NCBI GenBank assembly: GCA_964489525.1
Contig: CAZAYY010000011.1
Span: 70,838 to 134,837 of the forward strand
Direction: 5' to 3'
From: CAZAYY01 sp964489525
GTDB taxonomy: Bacteria; Chloroflexota; Anaerolineae; Anaerolineales; JABWBV01
DNA length: 64,000 bases
Under the pieces are notes generated by a model. That model searched no databases. It was not told where the DNA came from and was given only the letters and a program-made list of their open reading frames with translations. Shown piece after piece: positions 51,229 through 58,619 of the stretch. The translations under genes and the position numbers were made by a program. Numbering within the stretch: position 1 is the stretch's first letter; each line of letters starts with the position of its first letter.

Positions 51229-52221
51229 TCAGGGCTTTTTGCTGGCCCAATTACGCACCCGGACAAACAGGTCGGTCAGCGGATGGAGTTTTTCAACCGG
51301 GACAAAAAACCCCTCGGTGGTAAGTTCTTGCCACTCCAGGATGGCGCTGCCAGGGTGGGCGCGGCGGCTGGTGCGCCGGAATTCGCTGCGCAGCATCCAG
51401 CCTGCCAGGGTAAGTTCCAATCCATAGACCCAGATATTTTGCCATTGGGCGGCTTCGATGTTCCAAACTTCGTTGAGGGTGGTGTTGTGAACCTTGAGCT
51501 GCCCTGCAACCGGGTAGGGCACGCGCAGGTAGTCGAGGGCATGCAGGGGTTCTTCCAGGCGGGTTCCCATGCCAGGAGGCAGGGTGAGGGTGTGGGTTTG
51601 GCGCTGGCCAGCCGGGTTTTGCCCGCCAATTTCCAGGCGCAGCGGGGAATCTTCCCCACTTTTGAAAACTAGCTCGCCAATGGCGCGCCAGTGAGCCGGC
51701 CGGGCCCAGGCTGGGGCAGGCGGCGACATGACAAACGCAGGCAGGCTGGCATCCTGAGCGCGGCGAGTTTCAACAGACCCAGGGGCCAGCAGTGCATTGA
51801 GGAAAGCAAAGACAAAAATATCTTCATCGCTGGCAGCCTGGCTGCTGCTTTCTTCCGTGGGGGCGAAGGCTTTGGCCTCCAGCAGCATCGCCGGGTTGCG
51901 CCGCAGGCTGCTGATGAGCGATTTTTTGGTGAACAGGCTGGTGAAGACAATGCAGCGCCTGCGGCCAAGGGTGATGGCATAGCGGCCGGGCCGGGTGAAG
52001 TGTACCGCGTCCAACGCGGCATGCGGCACCCCTTCGGCAGACAGGCAGCGCCGAAAAGCCAACTCTACCGCGGCATCGGCAGCCGCACTTCGCAGAGTAT
52101 CGAAGTATGGCTGTTGTTCCGGTTCCCAACTGCGCCCCAAAAGCTGGCAGGCGTAGTTTACACCGGCTTGCGACAGGTCGGGGGTGTAGGGCAAGTGCAG
52201 AAAATCTTCGGGTGTCAGCAT
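51229..52221 (-). CDS. Unrecognised protein
   Basis: I do not recognise a family in this 330-residue protein. The start MLTPEDFLHLPYTPDL sits 1 base after the stop of the lipoprotein gene, so the two are coupled. The N-terminal third looks helical, the middle (VHFTRPGRYAITLGRRRCIVF, residues about 75-95) is beta-rich and basic, and the C-terminal 150 residues are beta-rich with LRLEIGGQNPAGQRQ. There is no signal peptide, so it is cytosolic. A nuclease-like fold is imaginable from the ITLGRRRCIVF strand, but no catalytic motif can be proved. Confidence 0.72.
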   Translation of the reverse strand: MLTPEDFLHLPYTPDLSQAGVNYACQLLGRSWEPEQQPYFDTLRSAAADAAVELAFRRCLSAEGVPHAALDAVHFTRPGRYAITLGRRRCIVFTSLFTKKSLISSLRRNPAMLLEAKAFAPTEESSSQAASDEDIFVFAFLNALLAPGSVETRRAQDASLPAFVMSPPAPAWARPAHWRAIGELVFKSGEDSPLRLEIGGQNPAGQRQTHTLTLPPGMGTRLEEPLHALDYLRVPYPVAGQLKVHNTTLNEVWNIEAAQWQNIWVYGLELTLAGWMLRSEFRRTSRRAHPGSAILEWQELTTEGFFVPVEKLHPLTDLFVRVRNWASKKP

Positions 52222-52222
52222 G

Positions 52223-53011
52223 TCAGGGGTTAATACTGCGAACCAGCAGGTTCGAAAAATTGACAGAAACTGCGTTTTGCCCGGCGGAGCGCACAAAAAC
52301 GCCCACCTGCCCGGCAGGCAGGCTGCGGTCGCTGGTGGTGAACAGATGTTGGCCGTTAACAAAAAAACGCATTTCCGCGCCCACAGCCCACACCGCCAGC
52401 CGCATTTGGGATGGGGCCGCGTTGGGAATGGCCCGGCTTTCAAGCCAGGTTTGCGGCGAAGAGGCGTTGCCCTGGAAGAGTTTGTCCAGGCGGGTTTCGC
52501 CGCTGCAGCTCAGCGAGAAGCGGTAGAAATCCGTGGGGGAGGCGCGGCGCAGCAGCAGGCCAAACTCATCTTGCCCGGTGCACAGGCCGGTTTCAGCGGT
52601 GATTTCGAGGTAAAAATTGGTGAAGGTCAGGTTGTTGTATTGGGTAGAGATGTATGCCCCGGGCGCAAGGGTGACCAGTGCCAGGGTATTGTTACCCAGG
52701 GCAGCTGAACCGCGCTCGGTTTTGAACAAATCCCAACCGCTGCCGGTGCTGAAATCGTCCTGGAACAGGGTGTCGCCCAGCCCGGGGCGCAGGTCCGGGG
52801 TTGCGGTGGGGGTCAGGGAAGGGCGCAGGGTGGGGGTCGCGGTGACCGGGAACCAGACCGGGGTTGGGGTGTGGGTGGGGGTGCTGGGCCGAGCGTACTC
52901 GGCTGGGGAAGGCGATGGCGTGGGCGTTTCGACCGGGGTTGGGCTGGCAGGCGCCAGACCGCAGGCACTGATTAACGCGGCCAACAGCAGCCAAAGCACC
53001 AATCGGGCCAT
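52223..53011 (-). CDS. Lipoprotein with LamG-like (keto-disaccharide hydrolase-fold) domain
   Basis: The 262 residues begin with a signal peptide and lipobox LISAC (Cys at about 17). A Thr/Pro linker (about 20-75) follows, then a jelly-roll domain with TLFQDDFSTGSGWD, FTNFYLEITAETGLC, EFGLLLRRASPTDFYRFSL and VGVFVRSAG, the pattern of the DUF1080/LamG group. Such domains bind or cleave glycans, but no catalytic residue is identifiable. The start is the ATG that opens directly into the signal peptide. It is coupled to the unknown gene downstream. Confidence 0.82.
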   Translation of the reverse strand: MARLVLWLLLAALISACGLAPASPTPVETPTPSPSPAEYARPSTPTHTPTPVWFPVTATPTLRPSLTPTATPDLRPGLGDTLFQDDFSTGSGWDLFKTERGSAALGNNTLALVTLAPGAYISTQYNNLTFTNFYLEITAETGLCTGQDEFGLLLRRASPTDFYRFSLSCSGETRLDKLFQGNASSPQTWLESRAIPNAAPSQMRLAVWAVGAEMRFFVNGQHLFTTSDRSLPAGQVGVFVRSAGQNAVSVNFSNLLVRSINP

Positions 53012-53118
53012 TTTCAACGGGCTTAAAAAAGCTGTGCACCGCGTCTGCCCGCCTGGCCGCGCCAGGGTAGAACGGGCCTTTTTGCAGGGGGAGCGGTGCG
53101 CAGAAAAAGCTGCCACGG

Positions 53119-54414
53119 TTAGTCGACGCGCACGACTTGTTCTCGTTCCGGGCCAACGGAAACCATGCTGATGGATACACCCGCCAGTTCTTCAATCTGG
53201 CCGATGTAGTCGCAGGCTTCCAGGGGTAAATCGTCCCAACTGCGCACGTCGCGCACATCCCGGTCCCAACCGGGCAGCGTTTCGTACACGGGTTCGAAAG
53301 GCCGCAGGTCTCCTGGGCCGAGGGGCAGGTCGGTATATTCCACGCCGTCCTGGTCGCGGTAGGCCACGCAAATTTGCAGCGGGTGCAGGCCCGTGAGTAC
53401 GTCCAGCTTGGTCAGCACCAATTCCGTCAGGCCGTTTACCCGCACTGCGTAGCGCAGCAGAACGGTGTCCAGCCAGCCCACGCGGCGCGGCCGCCCGGTG
53501 GTGGTACCAAATTCGTCCCACGGGTTTTCGCCTGTGCCCCGCAGCCGGTCGCCCAATTCGCCGTGGATTTCCGTGGGGAAGGGGCCTTCGCCGACCCGGG
53601 TTTGAAAGGCCTTGGTAACGCCAATCACCCGGTCTACATACCCCACACCCACACCCAACCCGGTGAGTGCGCCGGGCGCGGTGGGGCTTGAACTGGTGAC
53701 GTAGGGATAGGTGCCGTGATCGAGGTCCAGCAATGTGCCCTGGGCGCCTTCGGCGAGCACCCGTTTGCGGGCATCGAGGGCATGGCCCAGGTACATGGAG
53801 ACATCGCACACATAAGGTGCCAGGTGGTGCGTATATTCCAGATATTCCTGGACGGCCTTGTCTGCGTCCAGGGGTTCGGCATTGTAGATTCCAGTTAAAA
53901 CCCGATTGGCGCGTTCAATTTGCTGCCTGAGTAATTCGGCCAGGGATTGGGGGTCGCGCATTGCGCCCATGCGAATGCCTTCGCGTGCCACCTTGCTGGC
54001 ATAGGCCGGGCCGATGCCGCGCAGGGTGGTGCCCAGGGGCATGCTGCCGCGGTCGGCTTCCTGGGCGCGGTCAAGTGCAATATGCGCCGGGGTAATCAGG
54101 TGGGCAGCGTACGAAATGCGCAGCCGTTCCGGGGTGATTTCCACCCCGTGTGAGCGCACCAGCTCCATCTCCTTTAGCAGGCTGACCGGGTTGATGACCA
54201 ACCCGTTGCCCAGCACCCCCACCGTGTGTGGGTGGACGATGCCGGATGGTATGAGATGGAGTTTATACGTCTGGCCGCCGACGGTGACGGTATGGCCGGC
54301 GTTATCGCCCCCGCTGTAGCGGGCCACAATGTCGGCTTTGTCGGCCAGCAGATCTACAATTCTTCCTTTGCCCTCATCTCCCCATTGAGCCCCTACAACA
54401 ATATCGAGCGGCAT
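53119..54414 (-). CDS. purA: Adenylosuccinate synthetase
   Basis: PurA joins IMP and aspartate with GTP, the first step to AMP. The 431 residues have the GTP-binding GAQWGDEGKGRIVDLL (about 8-23), the catalytic Asp/His in GGDNAGHT (about 35-42), the IMP site with GTTLRGIGPAY and the C-terminal TTGRPRR block. GGAG precedes the ATG; an upstream in-frame start would extend without support. Confidence 0.97.
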   Translation of the reverse strand: MPLDIVVGAQWGDEGKGRIVDLLADKADIVARYSGGDNAGHTVTVGGQTYKLHLIPSGIVHPHTVGVLGNGLVINPVSLLKEMELVRSHGVEITPERLRISYAAHLITPAHIALDRAQEADRGSMPLGTTLRGIGPAYASKVAREGIRMGAMRDPQSLAELLRQQIERANRVLTGIYNAEPLDADKAVQEYLEYTHHLAPYVCDVSMYLGHALDARKRVLAEGAQGTLLDLDHGTYPYVTSSSPTAPGALTGLGVGVGYVDRVIGVTKAFQTRVGEGPFPTEIHGELGDRLRGTGENPWDEFGTTTGRPRRVGWLDTVLLRYAVRVNGLTELVLTKLDVLTGLHPLQICVAYRDQDGVEYTDLPLGPGDLRPFEPVYETLPGWDRDVRDVRSWDDLPLEACDYIGQIEELAGVSISMVSVGPEREQVVRVD

Positions 54415-54447
54415 ATGCTCTCCTTTCGAACCAAATTGGCGCAAGTT

Positions 54448-55458
54448 TTACTGGTAGCGCCGGGCGATGTTGGGAATCAAATATTCGTTAAAGGTGCGCT
54501 CCAGGCTGTAATCGGGCGCCCAGCCCCAATCCCGTCGGGCAGCGCTGTCGTCCAGGTCTTTTGGCCAGCTTTCTACAATGTCCTGGCGTTTGAGGTCGGG
54601 CTGGAAGGTAACCACAGCCCCCGGAAACGCCTTGGCGACCAGGTCGCGGATTTCGGCGGCGCTGACGCTGAATGCCGTTACATTATATACCGTTGTCCGT
54701 AAATTTTGCTGGGGCGCTTCGGCCAGCATGGTGATGGCTTTGACGGCGTCGGGCATGGCCATGAAGGGGATGGCTGCGCCTTCGCGCACAAAACAGGCAT
54801 AGGGTTTACCCTGGGCGGCGGCGTGGATCATCTCCGGCGCGTAGTCGCTGGTTCCGCCGGTGGGCACAGTAAAGGCGCTGATTAAGCCCGGAAAGCGAAC
54901 CGAGCGGAAATCGAGCGCCACCGAGCGATCCGCCGCCAACTGGCGGTAGTAACGGCTGTAATAAGTGCCCAACATTTCGCCATAAAGCTTGTTGGCGCCG
55001 TACATGGTGCGCGGGTAGTTCCATTCCCATTCGCGCACTTTGCTGTAACGTTCTTTGGTTTCCTGGTCGGGCAGGCCATAGGCGGCAATGGAGCTGGGAA
55101 AGATGAACAAAACCGGGCTGCCGCGCCATTGGGATTGGTCGGCGGCCAGTTTGAGCAGCTGCAAGGTGCCTTCAACATTCACCCGGTGGGCGGTTTCGGG
55201 GGTGAATTCCGCCCGGGTGGAAAGCAGGGCGGCCAGGTGGTAGATTTTTTCGATTTCATATTCCGCCACCAGCCGGGCGAACAGGTTGGCGTCTGTAATG
55301 TCACCATTGATATGGGTGACTTTTTTCATGAGGTCGGGCGGCAGCGGATTGATATCAATCGTCAGAACCGACTCTTTACCTTGTGCAACAAGGTGTTCTA
55401 CCAGGGCCTGGCCAACTTCGCCCGATGCGCCTGTGATGAGGGTTACGTGTTTTCGCAT
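54448..55458 (-). CDS. L-threonine 3-dehydrogenase-like SDR (extended type)
   Basis: The 336 residues form an extended SDR with TGASGEVGQALV at the N-terminus (about 9-20). The active-site Tyr/Lys block is RTMYGANKLYGE (Y-x3-K). FRSVRFPGLISAFTVPTGGTSDYAPEMIHAA and FMAMPDAVKAI are signatures of the SDR-type threonine dehydrogenase, which converts threonine to 2-amino-3-ketobutyrate. Nucleotide-sugar epimerases are the alternative but are less likely. AGGAG precedes the ATG. purA follows 33 bases later on the same strand. Confidence 0.85.
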   Translation of the reverse strand: MRKHVTLITGASGEVGQALVEHLVAQGKESVLTIDINPLPPDLMKKVTHINGDITDANLFARLVAEYEIEKIYHLAALLSTRAEFTPETAHRVNVEGTLQLLKLAADQSQWRGSPVLFIFPSSIAAYGLPDQETKERYSKVREWEWNYPRTMYGANKLYGEMLGTYYSRYYRQLAADRSVALDFRSVRFPGLISAFTVPTGGTSDYAPEMIHAAAQGKPYACFVREGAAIPFMAMPDAVKAITMLAEAPQQNLRTTVYNVTAFSVSAAEIRDLVAKAFPGAVVTFQPDLKRQDIVESWPKDLDDSAARRDWGWAPDYSLERTFNEYLIPNIARRYQ

Positions 55459-56069
55459 GGTATCTCCTAAGATTCAAGGTTGCTCCTGAATGGTTCGCGG
55501 CCGGGCTGTTTTGCGCGGCCTGATTAAATTATACACGCGGCTTTCAATCGTGTTTATCCATTCGGGCAATTGCATCGTATTCTAAAAACCTGAAAAACCG
55601 CTGAACTTCGATTTGCCACCTGGACTTAGATGCAGTGATTGCCCTATTTGCTTGACACCCCAAAAGAATGGAATATACTGGACGTATACAGCCGTCATAC
55701 AGCAATCTGCTTGCCCAGAAGTTGAGGTAAAGACGTGCAGTAGTTTAGCGTTTATCAGGCTGTTGATGTTATGTCAGCGGCTTTTTAAATGGCTGTGGGG
55801 TTTGCAGGATGGACCCTTGAATCAAACAACAGTTTTTGGCAGTTAGTCTATTGGTATTGGCGGTTTGTTTACGCTGCAGTAGATGTAAGTTAGCGTAATC
55901 TTTTGGTAATGGTTTCAAGGAAGATGGATCAAAAGTTTTTTGTATTCTCAATGTTTTCCTTGCTGGTTTGTGCGGCGCTCTTGGCGCATACACGGTGGTC
56001 GCTTTAGCAGGGCGCACCACTGTGGATCGCGCGCCTGCTGAATTTTTATTCAATCAAGGTGATTAGCCG
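55459..56069. other. AT-richer intergenic region with a promoter and a possible gene remnant
   Basis: About 610 bases. A TTGACA-16-TATACT promoter lies at 55652-55679 on the plus strand. Just before the propeller gene, one frame reads 45-50 codons with a hydrophobic helix ending LAGLCGALGAYTVVALAG and a stop near 56066, but it has no good start. A small ORF MDQKFFVFSMFSLL (55924) overlaps it in another frame. Neither is convincing as a gene. Confidence 0.45.
55652..55679 (+). promoter_or_regulatory. Sigma-70-type promoter
   Basis: TTGACA (55652-55657), 16 bases, TATACT (55674-55679). It lies 390 bases upstream of the propeller gene. Confidence 0.6.
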
Positions 56070-57635
56070 ATGGAAACCCAAAAATCTACCCCTCCAGCAG
56101 AAAGTGAGCAACCCAACAACCCAGGTAAGCCTTTCTTCTGGAAAATCACTCTGCGCCACAAGACTGGTCTGATCATTCTTGGCTCCATTATCCTGCTCTG
56201 GTCCGCGGTGGTTATCCTTTTCTCTCTTCTCGCACACCGAGGGTGGGAGCGTTTTCCTGCAGACAACGTCGGCTTTATCCGGGTAGATTCCCTGGGCCGA
56301 GTATGGAAGGTTGGAAATGCTCGGAACCATTGTCAAGGGGTCAGCCTGGCAGTGGAAAACCACTGGCAAACGTTTACGGATCAAAATTCCGCACTGCCTG
56401 ACAATTGTGTGAATCAGATCTTTTTCGATGACCAGGAAGGGATCTGGGTCACCACAGACTCCACCATTACGGTCTTCGCTGGTCAAGACCCGCTTCTGTT
56501 GCAAAATGGAACTATCCTGCCTCCAAATTCCTTCATACAATATCCACACATCAACGTGGTACGCGTTGACCCGGCTGGTAAAGTTTGGGTGGGAACCAAG
56601 GAAGGGGTAAGTATTTTTGATGGAGAAACCTGGGTGAATTATCCGGACTCTGATAATTCAGTGACTGAAATTATTTTTGATTCACCGGACAGTGCCTGGA
56701 TTGAGGTGTCACATGGAGTGGTGTCCATGCAGGGACCCAAGTTTACAACCTATTACCTGGACCAGTGGTGGAGATCCGGCTCCTGGGATATGAACCAGGA
56801 CCCACAAGGCCGGATCTGGATAAAAGATAATAAAAACTTCCCGTATGGATTGATTATTATTGATGGTTCCAAGCAGGAGAAGATTTTTACCCCCCAAAAA
56901 TCATTGGTCGCAGATTATACGCTGGACCAACAAGGGATAGCCTGGGTGCTGACAGAGAATGGGTTATATACTTTTGACGGGCAAAATTGGGTAGAAGTAT
57001 TCTGGCAGAAAAGCTATTGGGGTTTTGTTGACATTGACCCGCAAGGCCGTCTTTGGGTTCTTAACAGTCAAGGCTTGCAAATTCAAGATGGAAAAACGTG
57101 GCACACTTTCACCCCCAACAATTCTGGCTTGCGAAGCACCGACATTAACCAAATTGATTATGAACAAATGGAATTTGACCAGGCAGGACGGGCCTGGATT
57201 GTTGGGAACCGGATTTTTCCTGAGGTGGAAACGTTAGATATTCTCACTTACGATAAGGCTAAGGTTTGGCCGACTACCATCTTTACCTCTCGCCCGATGA
57301 ACTGGTATGTGCCCTTTGTATTATCATTGATCTGGATCAGTATGCTGCCAGCCCTGGATCCCCTTCGCCTGAAACTCAAAGAGCCTTCCGAGGTCTTTGA
57401 GCGGCTGGTGTTAGGCGTGCTGTCTGGGGTTTTGGCAGCCATCGTACTATTGGTGCCTATTGATTTTCCCGTCATTTCTCCCCTCCTGCTAGGCCTCATT
57501 GTGGGTATCCTGAGTGGCGGCCTGATCTTCGGTTCATTGTCCAAGAAAAAACGAAGCGGGGCTGTGGTCGGTGGAGTGGTTGGCACAATTATGGTTATTT
57601 TATGGTTAATGGTGTCATTTAAGGATTACATGTGA
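56070..57635 (+). CDS. Membrane protein with extracytoplasmic beta-propeller repeats
   Basis: The 521 residues start cytosolic, cross the membrane once (about 33-55), and then run through six or seven propeller blades (about 60-395). The blades carry recurrent patterns such as DPAGKVWVGTKEGVSIFDGETWVNY, DPQGRIWI and DPQGRLWVLNSQGLQIQDGKTW, like the Reg_prop domains of hybrid two-component sensors. The C-terminus has three or four membrane segments (about 410-520). There is no kinase domain. Base composition is more AT-rich than in its neighbours, hinting at transfer. AAGGTGA precedes the ATG. Function unknown. Confidence 0.8.
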   Translation: METQKSTPPAESEQPNNPGKPFFWKITLRHKTGLIILGSIILLWSAVVILFSLLAHRGWERFPADNVGFIRVDSLGRVWKVGNARNHCQGVSLAVENHWQTFTDQNSALPDNCVNQIFFDDQEGIWVTTDSTITVFAGQDPLLLQNGTILPPNSFIQYPHINVVRVDPAGKVWVGTKEGVSIFDGETWVNYPDSDNSVTEIIFDSPDSAWIEVSHGVVSMQGPKFTTYYLDQWWRSGSWDMNQDPQGRIWIKDNKNFPYGLIIIDGSKQEKIFTPQKSLVADYTLDQQGIAWVLTENGLYTFDGQNWVEVFWQKSYWGFVDIDPQGRLWVLNSQGLQIQDGKTWHTFTPNNSGLRSTDINQIDYEQMEFDQAGRAWIVGNRIFPEVETLDILTYDKAKVWPTTIFTSRPMNWYVPFVLSLIWISMLPALDPLRLKLKEPSEVFERLVLGVLSGVLAAIVLLVPIDFPVISPLLLGLIVGILSGGLIFGSLSKKKRSGAVVGGVVGTIMVILWLMVSFKDYM

Positions 57636-57914
57636 GTAAATGGTAGGTGGTTGGCAGCATAATCCTCTGAATGTTTTTTTGGGATGCGATTTTTTCTATT
57701 TCTCGTTTTTAGGGGGGCAGCGCGCCTGCTCTGTATATCCCCGCACCTTTTACCCGTTTTGGTACAATCACCCGGGTTACCTTCCAGGGGCTAAGGGTAC
57801 GTTAAGAACCTGTCCGAAAACCCGGAGTATGTGGGCTGTCTAGAAAGAAGTGGTAGACAGCCCCTGAAATCCGTGACTGCATCAGGGGGTCAACCCGCAG
57901 CATTCGATTCCGGT
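57636..57914. other. Intergenic gap with an inverted repeat
   Basis: A perfect 10-bp inverted repeat, GGGCTGTCTA (57833-57842) and TAGACAGCCC (57854-57863) with an 11-base loop, follows a CTGTCCGAAAA stretch. This could be a relic of a mobile element end or a terminator-like hairpin without T-run. Confidence 0.4.
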
Positions 57915-57920
57915 TACAAT
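57915..57920 (+). promoter_or_regulatory. -10 box directly upstream of the HAD gene (leaderless type)
   Basis: TACAAT ends 6 bases before the ATG at 57927; no ribosome binding site is seen. Confidence 0.5.
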
Positions 57921-57926
57921 ATGCCT

Positions 57927-58619
57927 ATGAATGTGGCGCGGCTGCTGCTTTTTGATATTGATGGCACACTGCTCAAAACCAATGGAATTGGCAGTGCGGC
58001 CATGCTTTCGGCTTTGGGGGCGCTCTACCAGCGGCCAATTGCCCGCGGTGGGGTGGAGTTTGCCGGGCGCACCGATCACCAGATTATTTATGACCTGCTG
58101 GCCGCCAACCACCTGCCCCTGGACGATTATCCGGGGGTTGTGCCTGAAGTCTTTCGCATTTTTCCAGGCCATTTACGCCAGGCCGCAGAAGGCCACCAGC
58201 CCCATTTGCTGCCCGGTGTGGCCGAATTACTGGCCGAGCTTGCCCGCCAGCCGGGGATTGGCCTGGGGTTGGTCACGGGCAATAATTACCACGGCGCCAA
58301 AACCAAGCTTGAACTGGTCGGGCTGGATTTCAACCTGTTCCCCTTTGGGGCCTTTGGCAGCGACGCCGCCGACCGCAATGCGCTGCCGCCCATCGCCCTG
58401 GAAAGGGCCGCCCGGTATTACGGGCGCATGTTTGCCCCCGCCGAAGCGCTGGTGATTGGTGATACCCCGGCGGATATCGCCTGCGCCCGCGCCAGCGGTA
58501 TCCCTGTGCTGGCCGTTGCCACTGGCTGGTCGAGCCTGGATGAGCTGGCCTCGTATACCCCCGACCACCTGCTCTCCAACCTGGCCGACCTGCAGGCCGC
58601 TTTAAAAATTTTATTATGA
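57927..58619 (+). CDS. HAD-superfamily phosphatase
   Basis: The 230 residues are a Gph-like hydrolase: motif I DIDGTLLKT with the two Asp near residues 9-11, a helical cap, motif II VTGNNYHGAKTKLE, and motif IV GDTPADIACARASGI. The substrate is unknown. The start is placed at 57927 by the leaderless rule; 57921 is two codons upstream. The stop overlaps the sensor kinase ATG by 4 bases (ATGA), so the two are translationally coupled. Confidence 0.88.
   Translation: MNVARLLLFDIDGTLLKTNGIGSAAMLSALGALYQRPIARGGVEFAGRTDHQIIYDLLAANHLPLDDYPGVVPEVFRIFPGHLRQAAEGHQPHLLPGVAELLAELARQPGIGLGLVTGNNYHGAKTKLELVGLDFNLFPFGAFGSDAADRNALPPIALERAARYYGRMFAPAEALVIGDTPADIACARASGIPVLAVATGWSSLDELASYTPDHLLSNLADLQAALKILL

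Noticed and set aside
55769..56053. A 94-codon minus-strand frame in the AT-richer gap.
   Set aside because: Basic low-complexity product with no ribosome binding site; the plus strand of the same bases is at least as protein-like.
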